From: a bacterium D16-50
GTDB lineage: Bacteria > Bacillota > Clostridia > Lachnospirales > Lachnospiraceae
Assembly (NCBI GenBank): GCA_003612485.1
Contig: RAZA01000021.1
Coordinates: 1-64,000 of the forward strand
Length of the DNA: 64,000 nucleotides
Direction of reading: 5' to 3'
In this document: positions 9,262-18,073 of the stretch, one piece after another
How positions within the stretch are numbered: position 1 is the stretch's first letter
Layout: every line of letters begins with the position of its first letter
The notes under the pieces: generated by a model
What the model was told of the DNA's origin: nothing
Seen by the model: the letters and a program-made list of their open reading frames with translations, nothing else
Database searches by the model: none
Program-made: the position numbers and the translations under genes

Positions 9262-9334
9262 AGACGATAGGAATGGTTTATAAAAATTTTAGAAATCCGG
9301 AAATGCCTTATTTTCAAGCTTTTCCGGGATATTG

Positions 9335-9361
9335 TTAGCACTCATTCAAAATGAGTGCTAA
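9335..9361 (+). promoter_or_regulatory. CIRCE operator (HrcA binding site)
   Basis: TTAGCACTC, nine bases, then GAGTGCTAA: a perfect match to the CIRCE consensus inverted repeat. It ends eight bases upstream of the -35 box of the htpG promoter, so HrcA repressor bound here should control htpG. Confidence 0.96.
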
Positions 9362-9368
9362 TTTTGTC

Positions 9369-9397
9369 TTGACTTTTGGGAAGGGCAGTCTTAAACT
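9369..9397 (+). promoter_or_regulatory. htpG promoter
   Basis: TTGACT (9369-9374) and TAAACT (9392-9397) are 17 bases apart, directly after the CIRCE element and 80 bases before the htpG start codon. Confidence 0.8.
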
Positions 9398-9476
9398 TAT
9401 TTTCAGAGAAAGAAAGCAGGGCATGGGAAATTCAAAAATATAAAAATATAATGGTGAAAGAAAGGATTGTTGCGAA

Positions 9477-11603
9477 ATGGCAGTGAAGAGCGGTAATTTA
9501 TCCATCAATAGCGAAAACATTTTTCCGATTATCAAGAAGTGGCTGTATTCCGATCATGACATTTTTTACCGGGAGCTTATCTCCAACGGCTGCGATGCAG
9601 TGACGAAGCTGAAGAAGCTGGACATGATGGGGGAGTATGATCTGCCGGAGGGGTACAAGCCCAGAATAGACGTGATCGTAAGTCCTGAGAAGAAGACGCT
9701 GACGTTTATTGACAACGGCCTTGGCATGACGGCTGAGGAACTGGACGAGTATATTAACCAGATCGCCTTTTCCGGCGCCACGGATTTCATAGAGAAGTAC
9801 AAGGACAAGAGCAATGCGGATCAGATCATCGGGCATTTCGGACTGGGCTTTTATTCTGCCTTCATGGTTGCCGACGAGGTACACATTGATACCTTGTCCT
9901 ATCAGGAAGGCGCAAAGGCGGTACACTGGGAATGTGACGGAGGCACGGAATTTACCATGGACGAAGGGGACAAGGCAGAGGTGGGAACTGCCATAACCCT
10001 TTTCCTGAACGAGGACTGTCTGGAGTTCTGCAATGAGTACAAGGCCAGAGAAGTGGTGAAGAAGTACTGCTCCTTTATGCCTACCGAGATCTACCTCTCC
10101 AAGGAGAACACCACGGAGACCCAGATCATCAAGGAGGATGAGAAGCTCGATGATGATGTTGTGCTGGAGGTGATCCAGCCTGAGGAGAAAAAGGACGAGA
10201 AGAAGGAAGGGGAGTCCGGGGAAGAGGAGGCTCAGGAGAAGGAGCCGGAACCCGTGAAGCTGAAGATCAAGAAGCGTCCGGAGCTTCTGAACGAAACCAC
10301 GCCTCTCTGGACTAAGCACGCAAACAGCTGCACCAAGGAGGAGTACCTTGAATTCTACCGCAAGGTATTCCATGACTATAAGGAGCCTTTGTTCTGGATT
10401 CATCTGAATATGGACTATCCCTTCAACTTAAAGGGAATTCTGTACTTCCCCAAGATCAACATGGAGTACGAGTCCATAGAAGGGACCATTAAGCTCTACA
10501 ACAATCAGGTGTTTATCGCGGACAATATCAAGGAGGTCATTCCGGAGTTTTTGATGCTGCTCAAGGGCGTCATCGACTGTCCGGACCTGCCCCTGAACGT
10601 CTCCAGAAGCGCTCTGCAGAACGACGGCTTTGTGAAGAAGATCTCCGAGCATATCTCCAAAAAGGTGGCTGACAAGCTTTCCGGAATGTGCAAGACGGAG
10701 AAGGAAGAGTACGACAAGTATTGGGATGACATCAGTCCCTTCATCAAGTTCGGCTGCCTGAAGGACGACAAGTTCTGCGAGAGAATGAACGATTATATCT
10801 TGTTCAAGAATTTGGAGGGCAAGTATGTGACTCTGCCTGAATGTCTGGAGGTGAAGCCTCTGGGAGAAAAGGCCGAGGATAGCGCCGAAGGGGGCAGCGC
10901 CGTGGACGAGAGCGGCCAGAAGGTGGAAGCGGAGGTAGTGGAGGACAGGCCGGAGGAGAGCGCTGAGGGCGAGGACGCCGGGGAGAAGAAGGACAAAATC
11001 ATCTACTATGTCACCGACGAACAGCAGCAGGGCCAGTATATCAAGATGTTCAAGGACGCAGGCATGGATGCGGTGATTCTGACCCACAATATCGATCAGC
11101 CCTTCGTGCAGCAGCTGGAGTCCAAGAACGAAGGCGTGCGGTTCCAGAGAATCGATGCGGATGTGACCGGGGCCCTGAAGTCCGAGACTTCCGAGGAGGC
11201 CGAGAAGGAGCTGAAGGAGCAGGCGGAGGCCATAGGCAAGCTGATGAAAAAGGCTCTGAACAACGACAAGCTGGAGGTGAAGCTGGAGAAGCTCAAGGAC
11301 GAGAAGATATCCTCCGTGATCACCTTGTCGGAAGAGACCAGACGTATGCAGGATATGATGAAGATGTATTCCATGCCGGGAATGGATATGGGAGGCTTCG
11401 GGGGAGAAGGGGAGACGCTGATCCTCAATGCCAACCATCCGCTGGTGCAGTACGTCAGGGATCATCAGGAGGGCGAGAACGTGGAGATGATCTGCGAGCA
11501 GCTCTATGATCTGGCCAGAATCCAGCACGCGCCTCTTGCGCCGGAAGCAATGACCAAGTTCGTGGCCCGCAGCAACGATATCATGATGCTTCTTGCCAAG
11601 TAG
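9477..11603 (+). CDS. htpG: Molecular chaperone HtpG (Hsp90)
   Basis: ATP-driven dimeric chaperone in the cytoplasm. The 708-residue protein has the GHKL ATPase features: ELISNGCDAVTKL, DNGLGMTAEEL and GHFGLGFYSAFMVAD. A middle domain (TPLWTK, LNVSRSALQND) and a C-terminal dimerisation region follow. Two charged insertions stand out: a Lys/Glu-rich linker near residues 235-270 and an acidic stretch near 470-505, making it longer than the usual ~625 residues. An upstream CIRCE and sigma-A promoter point to HrcA control, unlike the B. subtilis htpG gene, which is not in the CIRCE regulon. The stop is followed by a Rho-independent terminator, behind which a group II intron has inserted. Confidence 0.97.
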   Translation: MAVKSGNLSINSENIFPIIKKWLYSDHDIFYRELISNGCDAVTKLKKLDMMGEYDLPEGYKPRIDVIVSPEKKTLTFIDNGLGMTAEELDEYINQIAFSGATDFIEKYKDKSNADQIIGHFGLGFYSAFMVADEVHIDTLSYQEGAKAVHWECDGGTEFTMDEGDKAEVGTAITLFLNEDCLEFCNEYKAREVVKKYCSFMPTEIYLSKENTTETQIIKEDEKLDDDVVLEVIQPEEKKDEKKEGESGEEEAQEKEPEPVKLKIKKRPELLNETTPLWTKHANSCTKEEYLEFYRKVFHDYKEPLFWIHLNMDYPFNLKGILYFPKINMEYESIEGTIKLYNNQVFIADNIKEVIPEFLMLLKGVIDCPDLPLNVSRSALQNDGFVKKISEHISKKVADKLSGMCKTEKEEYDKYWDDISPFIKFGCLKDDKFCERMNDYILFKNLEGKYVTLPECLEVKPLGEKAEDSAEGGSAVDESGQKVEAEVVEDRPEESAEGEDAGEKKDKIIYYVTDEQQQGQYIKMFKDAGMDAVILTHNIDQPFVQQLESKNEGVRFQRIDADVTGALKSETSEEAEKELKEQAEAIGKLMKKALNNDKLEVKLEKLKDEKISSVITLSEETRRMQDMMKMYSMPGMDMGGFGGEGETLILNANHPLVQYVRDHQEGENVEMICEQLYDLARIQHAPLAPEAMTKFVARSNDIMMLLAK

Positions 11604-11686
11604 AGGCTGCCGGAGGCGTTTGGGCATCCTCTCAGAGGCGTCAGGCCCAAAGAGATGACAGAGCTGGGAAGCATTTGCATATTAAC

Positions 11687-11725
11687 AAAAAGCCGTATCG
11701 GCCATAGTGCCGGTACGGCTTTTTA
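11687..11725 (+). terminator. Rho-independent terminator of htpG
   Basis: AAAAAGCCGTA pairs with TACGGCTTTTT around a short loop, with a T-run after it. The group II intron begins four bases after the T-run, the insertion preference known for class C introns. Confidence 0.92.
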
Positions 11726-13071
11726 TCTGGTGCGCCCGGCGGCGCACGTTTCTAACCGGTGCAAGTCCGGAATCCGCCCGGTAGTGGGAAGGATATAGCC
11801 GAAGGCAAGGGTGTCCATCGTGAGGTGGAATCTGAAGGAAGCCGGATATGGGGAACATACTAACCCATGGGCAAATCTCTGGTCTGACGAACAGAAATCA
11901 CATCAGGCTATACATGAGGGTAAGACTGCAAGACAAGCTGAAGCCCAATAACTACACGGAATCATGTATGGTAAATGTGGCAGATAGATGGGGAGAAAGA
12001 AACGTGTGGTACCCGGGGAGGTCTGTACGATACGTCCTGAAAGGGATAACCATTATCGTGAGATAATACTGAGCGTACAGAAGACAGCCGAGGTCATAGT
12101 AGCCGAGAGGCGAAGGACCGAATCAATAGGAGTCTTTAGTACAACCGGGAAAGGAGGAAGGAACCTTGGGTGTAGAAAACAAAGAAAGCTGCTCGCAAAG
12201 AGATAGCGCGGAACGTGAAGGGTATGTGAGAGCGCACCGTTCTTTCCGCCGGATATGGAAGGAACGGGACAGTGCACAGCCAGAACTTTTGGAGGAGATA
12301 CTGGAAAAGGATAACCTCAACAGAGCTTTTAAAAGAGTAAAGGCAAACAAGGGTGCGCCGGGAATAGACGGGATTACCGTGGAGGAAATAGGCGCATACC
12401 TGAGGGAGAACCAGAAAGAGCTTATCGAGAGAATTAGAAGGGGAAAATACACCCCCGACCCGGTGAGACGAGTGGAGATTCCCAAGCCAGAGGGTGGAAT
12501 ACGAAAGCTAGGTATTCCAACCGTAAAAGACCGCATTTTCCAACAAGCCATAACACAGCGTCTTATACCGGTATACGAACCGCTGTTCTCGGAGAGCAGT
12601 TACGGTTATCGCCCGGGAAGAAGTGCAAAAGAGGCCATTCAGAAGATAAAGGAGTATGCAGAGAAGGGATATACCCATGCGGTAGCATTGGACTTATCAA
12701 AATATTTCGACACCCTGAATCATGAGATACTTTTAAATATCCTGCGCAGAAATGTGAAGGATGAAAGGGTAATCCAGTGGGTTAAGAGGTACTTAAAGAG
12801 TGGTGTGATGGAAAATGGAGTAGTCATGGAAACAGAAGAAGGTTCGCCACAGGGAGGAAATATTTCACCGCTGCTGGCGAATGTCTATCTGAATGAGTTC
12901 GACCAGGAGTACGAGAAGCGGGGAGTGGCCTTTGTACGTTATGCAGATGATATCGTATTGTTAGCCAAAAGCGACAGAGCTGCAAAGAGACTACTTGAAG
13001 TGCTATAATAAAGTTGTAACGGGAGTGGCTTATGAGATATAATCAAAAACACAAGGAAAGAGGTACTCATT

Positions 13072-13356
13072 ATGTCACAAAACTACACTCCCGAATTCAA
13101 AAAGAAGATTGTGCGCCTCCACGAAGAAGATGGACGCACCTATAAAAGCATCACCGCGGAGTATGGCGTATCCAAAGCCAGCATCTCCAAGTGGTGCAGC
13201 GAATTCAGCAAAGAATGCCAGACAAGCCCTGAAACAAAAGCAGAATACGATAACATGAAAGAACTGCTGAAGCTCAAGCGTGAAAACGAAGAGCTCCGCA
13301 AGGAGAATCTTTTCTTAAAAAAAGCAGCGGCATTCTTTGCAAAGGAAATCGATTAG
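13072..13356 (+). CDS. IS3-family transposase OrfA
   Basis: 94 residues. The N-terminal helix-turn-helix (YTPEFKKKIVRLHEEDGRTYKSITAEYGVSKASISKWCSEF, residues ~5-45) binds the IS ends, and the C-terminal leucine-zipper-like helix (MKELLKLKRENEELRKENLFLKK) mediates multimerisation. At 13317-13323, A AAA AAA followed by G is a slippery site; a -1 shift there continues into OrfB, giving the OrfAB transposase usual for this family. OrfA alone normally acts as a regulator. Confidence 0.92.
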   Translation: MSQNYTPEFKKKIVRLHEEDGRTYKSITAEYGVSKASISKWCSEFSKECQTSPETKAEYDNMKELLKLKRENEELRKENLFLKKAAAFFAKEID

Positions 13357-14216
13357 AGGCTTATCGATTTATTGACCAGCACCATAAGGGATTCGGCGTC
13401 CGCTGGCTGCTGAGGCGGCTGGCAATCTGCCCGAATGCCTACTATAACTACCGAAAGCATCGGAAGGCAGATTATTATGCCCAAAAAGCGGAGATTCAGG
13501 ATCAGATCCGCAGCATCTACCACAGCCATAATGGAGTGGATGGCTACCGCAGCATGACCGTCTATTTAAAGCGTGCAGGGTACAGCTACAGCGCAGCGAC
13601 CATCCATAAATATATGAATACGCAGATGGGTCTGCGCTCCATCGTCCGCCCCAAAAAGCTGGGGACAAAGCCGGGAAAGCCCCATAAAGTATTCGGGAAC
13701 AAACTGGATCAGGACTTCCATGCGGACAAGCCGAACCAGAAATGGTGCACGGATTTCACATATCTGTTCCTGAAAAATGGGGATGTGCGCTACAACTGTA
13801 CCATCATAGACCTCCATGACAGGAGCGTAGTGGCAAGCATAACGGACCGCCATATCACCAGCGGACTTGCGGTTCGCACGCTGCAGAAAGCATTGGACGC
13901 CCAACGTCCGGCAAACGACAGCCTGATCCTGCACAGTGACCAGGGAAGCCAGTATACGTCAAAAGATTTCACAGAGTTCTGCGAATCTGCCCATGTGGCC
14001 CAGAGCATGAGCAGGGCCGGATATCCATACGACAACGCGCCGATGGAGAGGTACTTCAACACCATGAAGAACGAATGTACAAATCTGTACGAATTTCGGA
14101 CGGAGGAAGAATTGTACCAGACCGTGGAGGAATTCGCCTATGTCACCTACAACCATGTGCGCCCGCACAGCTATAACGGCTACCGCACACCATACCAGGC
14201 GCGGACAGCAGCATAA
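13323..14216 (+). CDS. IS3-family transposase OrfB (DDE integrase), made by -1 frameshift
   Basis: Catalytic half of the transposase. The retroviral-integrase-type DDE residues are in WCTDFTYL, LHSDQGSQY and NAPMERYFNTMKNE. The frame is open upstream through the orfA overlap (SSGILCKGNRLEAYRFIDQHHKG), so the natural product is the OrfAB fusion; no independent start with a good ribosome site is seen. The usual closing motif YNHVRPHSYNGYRTPYQ is intact. Both frames and both ends are intact, so the element looks mobile. Confidence 0.92.
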   Translation, partial: SSGILCKGNRLEAYRFIDQHHKGFGVRWLLRRLAICPNAYYNYRKHRKADYYAQKAEIQDQIRSIYHSHNGVDGYRSMTVYLKRAGYSYSAATIHKYMNTQMGLRSIVRPKKLGTKPGKPHKVFGNKLDQDFHADKPNQKWCTDFTYLFLKNGDVRYNCTIIDLHDRSVVASITDRHITSGLAVRTLQKALDAQRPANDSLILHSDQGSQYTSKDFTEFCESAHVAQSMSRAGYPYDNAPMERYFNTMKNECTNLYEFRTEEELYQTVEEFAYVTYNHVRPHSYNGYRTPYQARTAA

Positions 14217-15058
14217 GGAGCGGCGGGAGCAGGCCTGCTGATTGGATTGCCTGACTACCCCAAATCGGAGGTGGCAGGTTTTGTCAATGGCATGGCCGCG
14301 CAGCGGTGCGAAGCACCATTGATAAAAGCTGACAGATCCGATAGCATCCGGGCAACAATCCAATAAATCTTTTAGCCACAAGCGTTACAAAAAAGCTTGA
14401 CCACTACAACTGGAATCAAGCACGAAGTATCTGGAAGAAACACTGAAACTGAAAGTGAATCAAAAGAAAAGTCGTGTGGTGAGCGTGTTTGCAATCCGAA
14501 ATTTTAAGTTCCTTGGCTTTACATTGGGAAAGAACGGAAAGGGCGTTTATGTCCGAGTTCATGGAAAGTCATGGAAGAAGATGAAGTCAAAACTGAAAGA
14601 GCTTAGTTCCCGAAGGTCTTGTCAGAGCATACGTCCCTCATTAAAGAAGATAGAGAGATACATGCGAGGATGGCTGAATTATTACGGAATAGCAGATATG
14701 AAGAACAAGATAGATGACCTCAACTCATGGCTGTACCACAGAATCCGCATGTGTATATGGAAACAGTGGAAGTTACCTAAAACCAGGAAAAGAAACCTTA
14801 TGAAACTAGGGATACCGGAATATTTTGCACATCAGGCTGCAAACAGCCGCAGGAAATACTGGTACGTATCGGGAATGGGAGCGGTCAACAGAGCATTAAC
14901 AAAAGAAAGACTGATAAACAGTGGCTTTTATGACCTAGCCACAGCCTATCAGTCTGTGCACGTCAACTGTTGAAACCGCCGTGTACCGAACGGTACGCAC
15001 GGTGGTGTGAGAGGACGGCGGTTAATCACCGCCTCCTACTCGATTAGCCCCAACAGCC

Positions 15059-16555
15059 TTATCCCGGCTCGGAGATTCTTGAGACTCCCACATAGATTTC
15101 GGATATTTCGTACCAGGTAGGATAGTCCGTGACGCCCGTCTGGGGCAGGTTGAAGATGCCTTGGAAGGCGCGGACTGCGGAAGCCGTGGCGGGACCGTAG
15201 ATGCCGTCCGGCGTCACCGTGGGAATGGCGGGATAGTTCTTTGCGATGCGGTTCAACTGGGTCTGCAGCTGTCTGACCTTGTCGCCGGAAGAGCCTATGC
15301 CCAGAGAATAGCCGGGCCAGGAGGAGGGGACTCCCGAAATCACCTCCGCGGTATTGATATACATGTCGCTTCCGTAATAGTAGCGGATGATCTCGATGGC
15401 GGAATAGCCTTGCTCCGCCAGATATGCGGATCCCCATTGGCTCAGCCCCGAGCAGGTGACTCTCTTCCCGTCGCAGTAGGAGGTGAAAATGGGCTGGCGC
15501 ACGCCGGGTCTGGAGAGGTAGTTGGCAAATATGGTGTCCACCAGATAGTCGATATTCCTGAAAATATTTCTGCCGTACACCCATTTTTGGTCATAGGCAG
15601 TGGAGGAGGTGATAGTGAAGTTATAGCCCTGATTCCGGTACCACTCCGTATAGACCCGGTTCAGCGTAAAGGACATGATGGCCAGAACATTGGCATATAG
15701 GGCGTTTTCCGGCCATGTGGAGTAGATCTCGCAGGAAGCTACGTTCTTGATATAGTCTTTGTACCGAACCCAGTAGTTGGGGGCCGTGGGGTCGCTGGGG
15801 ACGCCGTCGTGGACGATGACATATTCAGGGATAACCACCCGGCTTAAGACGATTTCCCCGGTCTCCGCCATGGGCTTGATCTCATCTTCGGGTATCTTTG
15901 GGGGAAAGGTTCCGAAGAGAGTGTGGGCGGGAATAATAACCACTTTTTCGTCCTCCTCCGATACGGCCAGAGGGTTCATCCGTATGGGCTGGAGAGAAAG
16001 TTCGCCGGCAAAGATCTCTGAGCCGGATACCAGCACCGGCTCGTAGTCCTCCGCGGTGACTTCGATGTTGTATTCGGAGTAAGGCTGCTGCTCGTTCTCC
16101 GGCTGCAGGGATAGTTCCAGAGGCGGTGCGGGAAGCTCGATGACCGGAGTCTGGCCTGAGCTGTCGGTGGTGAGCCTGCTCAAGGGAGCGCCGGGATCTC
16201 CGGTATAGGATATGGTGACGGATGCGTTTTCCACGGGAATCAGTCCCACGGAAGAAACCACGCTGATCTTCAAAGTGCCGAATGCGGGTGACCCGTTCCC
16301 CTGCGGGGCCGAAGCGCCCTGAGATTCAGCGCCATCAGGGCGATTCGGTGTTGCCGGTGCCGCTGTTTCCGGCATGGAGGGATCGTCCCCGGTCTCCAAA
16401 GGGGCCGCCGGAGGGGTTGTGCTTTGAGCGCCGGGATCTGTCGCCGGATCTGCCGTCGGATTTGCGGCCATGGGGGCCGGGGATATATTCATGGGATCAA
16501 CGACGGGGGTGTCGGTATCTGTCAGGATATTGTCCGTCAGGTTGGTATCAGGCAT
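15059..16555 (-). CDS. SpoIID/LytB-domain protein with C-terminal peptidoglycan-binding domain
   Basis: 498 residues. Residues 1-100 are a Pro/Ala/Thr-rich low-complexity region without a typical signal peptide. A small beta domain follows at about 103-195 (FGTLKISVVSS, with ENASVTISYTGDPG), resembling a carboxypeptidase-regulatory-like fold. Residues ~270-415 resemble the SpoIID/LytB family (YIKNVASCEIYSTWPENALY, IMSFTLNRVYTEWY, CSGLSQWGSAYLAEQGYSA). Residues ~425-490 form a peptidoglycan-binding repeat domain (GIGSSGDKVRQLQTQLNRI, GIYGPATASAVRAFQ). Proteins of this layout are common in spore-forming Clostridia; a role in spore or cell-wall remodelling is inferred. It ends 14 bases from the intron; the first ~100 residues vary widely between relatives. 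Confidence 0.8.
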   Translation of the reverse strand: MPDTNLTDNILTDTDTPVVDPMNISPAPMAANPTADPATDPGAQSTTPPAAPLETGDDPSMPETAAPATPNRPDGAESQGASAPQGNGSPAFGTLKISVVSSVGLIPVENASVTISYTGDPGAPLSRLTTDSSGQTPVIELPAPPLELSLQPENEQQPYSEYNIEVTAEDYEPVLVSGSEIFAGELSLQPIRMNPLAVSEEDEKVVIIPAHTLFGTFPPKIPEDEIKPMAETGEIVLSRVVIPEYVIVHDGVPSDPTAPNYWVRYKDYIKNVASCEIYSTWPENALYANVLAIMSFTLNRVYTEWYRNQGYNFTITSSTAYDQKWVYGRNIFRNIDYLVDTIFANYLSRPGVRQPIFTSYCDGKRVTCSGLSQWGSAYLAEQGYSAIEIIRYYYGSDMYINTAEVISGVPSSWPGYSLGIGSSGDKVRQLQTQLNRIAKNYPAIPTVTPDGIYGPATASAVRAFQGIFNLPQTGVTDYPTWYEISEIYVGVSRISEPG

Positions 16556-16572
16556 AATCGTCCTTCTGCAGA

Positions 16573-16758
16573 GGCGCGTGTCTGCCCTGCCGCAGGGAGC
16601 CTGCAGCAGTTTGCAGGCAGCCCATAGGAGGTCCGCAGGCAGCCCATAGGAATCTGCGGCAGCCTATAGGAATCTGCAGGCAGCCCATAGGAATCTGCGG
16701 CAGTATGCAGGCAGTCTGCCGCAGCCTATAGCAGTTTGCAGCAGGGCAGACATGCGCC
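16573..16758 (+). repeat. Block of ~21-bp tandem repeats enclosed by an 18-bp inverted repeat
   Basis: About six degenerate units of 20-22 bases, starting near 16612, 16634, 16655, 16675, 16696 and 16717, share the core GCAGCCYATAGGAATC. They are bracketed by GGCGCGTGTCTGCCCTGC (16573-16590) and its near-perfect inverse at 16741-16758 (one mismatch, a G-U pair in RNA). The whole could fold into one long hairpin. It fills most of the 350-base divergent gap between the SpoIID-like gene and the GntR gene; the rest holds the GntR promoter. Confidence 0.8.
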
Positions 16759-16821
16759 GGAACGCAAATGATTGGTTAAGATATATATATGCTCGGTACA
16801 AAAAAACGTTACATAAGATGA

Positions 16822-16850
16822 TTGACGAATCCGAAAAATAAGCGTATAGT
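16822..16850 (+). promoter_or_regulatory. Promoter of the GntR-ABC operon
   Basis: TTGACG (16822-16827), 17 bases, TATAGT (16845-16850), with the start codon at 16906. Family members of this regulator usually repress their own operon, but no clear operator palindrome was identified. Confidence 0.75.
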
Positions 16851-16905
16851 TGTATTATGGGATCGATACAGACGGCTGTGAAAAGCGAAATAGGAGGAAA
16901 GTAAG

Positions 16906-17259
16906 ATGTGGAATCTGGATTCGGACAGACCGATCTATGTCCAGCTGGTGGAGCGGCTTCAGATACAGATTGTCTCCGGCCAATACGCGCCGGGACAGAA
17001 GCTGCCCAGTGTCAGAGAGCTGGCTGCCGCCGCGGCAGTGAACCCCAATACCATGCAGAAGGCTTTTGCGGAGCTTGAGGGCAGCGGGCTGGTTGTCACT
17101 CAGAGCACCAGCGGCAGGATGGTGACGGAGGATTCCGACCTGATAAGGAATACAAGGAAGAGGATGGCGATTCAGAAAGCGGAACAGTTTTTTTCGGGCA
17201 TGAAGGAGCTGGGATTTGCAAAAGAGGAGGCTATGGCACTGCTGGAGGAGCGGCTTTGA
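16906..17259 (+). CDS. GntR-family (YtrA-type) transcriptional regulator
   Basis: 117 residues. The winged-helix DNA-binding domain spans residues 1-75 (DRPIYVQLVERLQIQIVSGQYAPGQKLPSVRELA, then NPNTMQKAFAELEGSGLVVT). Only a short helical tail follows instead of a ligand-binding domain, which defines the YtrA subgroup. YtrA-type regulators typically repress neighbouring ABC exporter operons and respond to cell-envelope stress. Here the gene is first in an operon with an ATPase and a permease, 112 bases downstream, which fits. The ribosome site is GGAGG. Confidence 0.9.
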   Translation: MWNLDSDRPIYVQLVERLQIQIVSGQYAPGQKLPSVRELAAAAAVNPNTMQKAFAELEGSGLVVTQSTSGRMVTEDSDLIRNTRKRMAIQKAEQFFSGMKELGFAKEEAMALLEERL

Positions 17260-17371
17260 GGGCTGGCGCCGAGGAGCTTGCGGATACGGTACGGAGCCGC
17301 GGCCTGCGGTGGAGGGGAGTATGGAACGCGCCCTGTCAGGGGCGCCGGAGAACCGGAATAGGAGGATGTAG

Positions 17372-18073
17372 ATGAACGAGCTGGTAGAGATCGCAGGTCT
17401 GACGAAGGCTTACGACGCGCAACATGTCGCAGTGAACAATATTACCCTGACGCTGCCCCGGGGCAAGATCATAGGGCTTTTGGGCCCCAACGGCAGCGGG
17501 AAGACGACCTTGATCAAGATGCTGAACGGGCTTCTGACCCCCACTCAGGGCACCATACGGATCAACGGGCAGGCCGTAGGCGTGGAGACAAAGGCCCGCG
17601 TGGCGTACCTGCCGGATAGGACGTATCTGGCGGGGGCAAAGAAGGTCAGTGAGATTCTGAACTATTTTTGTGATTTTTATGCGGACTTTTCCAGAGAGAG
17701 GGCCATGGGAATGCTGCAGAGTCTGGGGATCGATCCGGGTGCGAGAATGAATGCCCTCTCAAAGGGTACCAAGGAGAAGGTGCAGCTGATGCTTGTCATG
17801 AGCCGGGACGCGGATCTCTATGTGCTGGATGAGCCGATTGCCGGCGTAGATCCCGCCGCAAGGGATTATATCATGCGGACCATCATCAACAATTACAATC
17901 CTCAGGCCTCGGTGCTTATCTCCACCCATCTGATAGGCGACATCGAACAAGTGCTGGACGAGGTGATCTTCATGCGCTATGGCTGTCTCCTGCTCTATAC
18001 ATCCGTGGACAATATCAGGGCGCAGCACGGCAAGTCCGTGGACGCCTATTTCAGGGAGGTGTTTGCATGTTAG
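17372..18073 (+). CDS. ABC transporter ATP-binding protein
   Basis: 233 residues. Walker A is GPNGSGKTT near residue 36, the signature is the slightly unusual LSKGTKEKVQL, and Walker B is LYVLDEPIAGVDP. The H-loop is in LISTHLIGDIE. It belongs to the BcrA/YtrB-like exporter ATPases. It overlaps the permease gene by 7 bases, so the two are translationally coupled, and both follow the GntR regulator. The substrate is unknown; exporters of this regulator type often protect against cell-wall-active compounds. Confidence 0.92.
   Translation: MNELVEIAGLTKAYDAQHVAVNNITLTLPRGKIIGLLGPNGSGKTTLIKMLNGLLTPTQGTIRINGQAVGVETKARVAYLPDRTYLAGAKKVSEILNYFCDFYADFSRERAMGMLQSLGIDPGARMNALSKGTKEKVQLMLVMSRDADLYVLDEPIAGVDPAARDYIMRTIINNYNPQASVLISTHLIGDIEQVLDEVIFMRYGCLLLYTSVDNIRAQHGKSVDAYFREVFAC

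Larger units (their letters stand above)
12996..14408 (+). mobile_element. IS3-family insertion sequence, 1413 bp, with 3-bp target duplication
   Basis: Ends are TGAAGTG... and ...CACTACA. The right end reverse-complemented (TGTAGTGGTCAAGC...TTTGTAACG) matches the left end (TGAAGTGCTATAAT...GTTGTAACG) in an imperfect terminal inverted repeat of about 33 bases. ACT at 12993-12995 is duplicated at 14409-14411. Two overlapping frames (orfA, orfB) encode the transposase by -1 frameshifting. About 190 bases after orfB carry no gene. Confidence 0.93.
12166..14973 (+). pseudogene. ltrA: Group II intron maturase/reverse transcriptase, split by IS insertion
   Basis: Reads from a TTG codon at 12166 behind a strong AAAGGAGGAA site. 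The first part has the reverse transcriptase blocks up to the catalytic FVRYADDIVLL. After AKRLL (about 12994) an IS3-family element intervenes. The frame resumes after the second ACT at 14409 with ESSTKYLEETLKLKVNQKKS, then the maturase X domain (FLGFTLGKNGKGVYVRVHGK) and a C-terminal DNA-binding region. Removing the IS and one ACT copy restores a single frame of about 463 codons. There is no HNH endonuclease domain. As it stands the first fragment ends shortly after entering the IS, so it is almost certainly inactive. Confidence 0.93.
11730..15044 (+). mobile_element. Group II intron, bacterial class C type, interrupted by an IS3-family element
   Basis: The 5' end GTGCGCCC matches the GUGYG start of group II introns. 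Bases 11730-12165 carry the structured RNA before the maturase gene. The 3' end at 15044 has a domain V hairpin with a CGC triad and a domain VI hairpin, ending in AT (AY rule). Features of class C: insertion directly behind a terminator stem, CGC triad, and a maturase lacking the endonuclease domain. A second copy ends at base 70. The maturase gene is broken by an insertion sequence (12996-14408), so this copy can only splice or move if maturase is supplied in trans. The intron lies on the plus strand and ends 14 bases from the stop codon of the convergent gene. Confidence 0.92.

Noticed and set aside
11848..12206. Short open frames within the 5' part of the group II intron
   Set aside because: This stretch is the structured intron RNA; the frames overlap each other and have no ribosome site until the maturase TTG at 12166.
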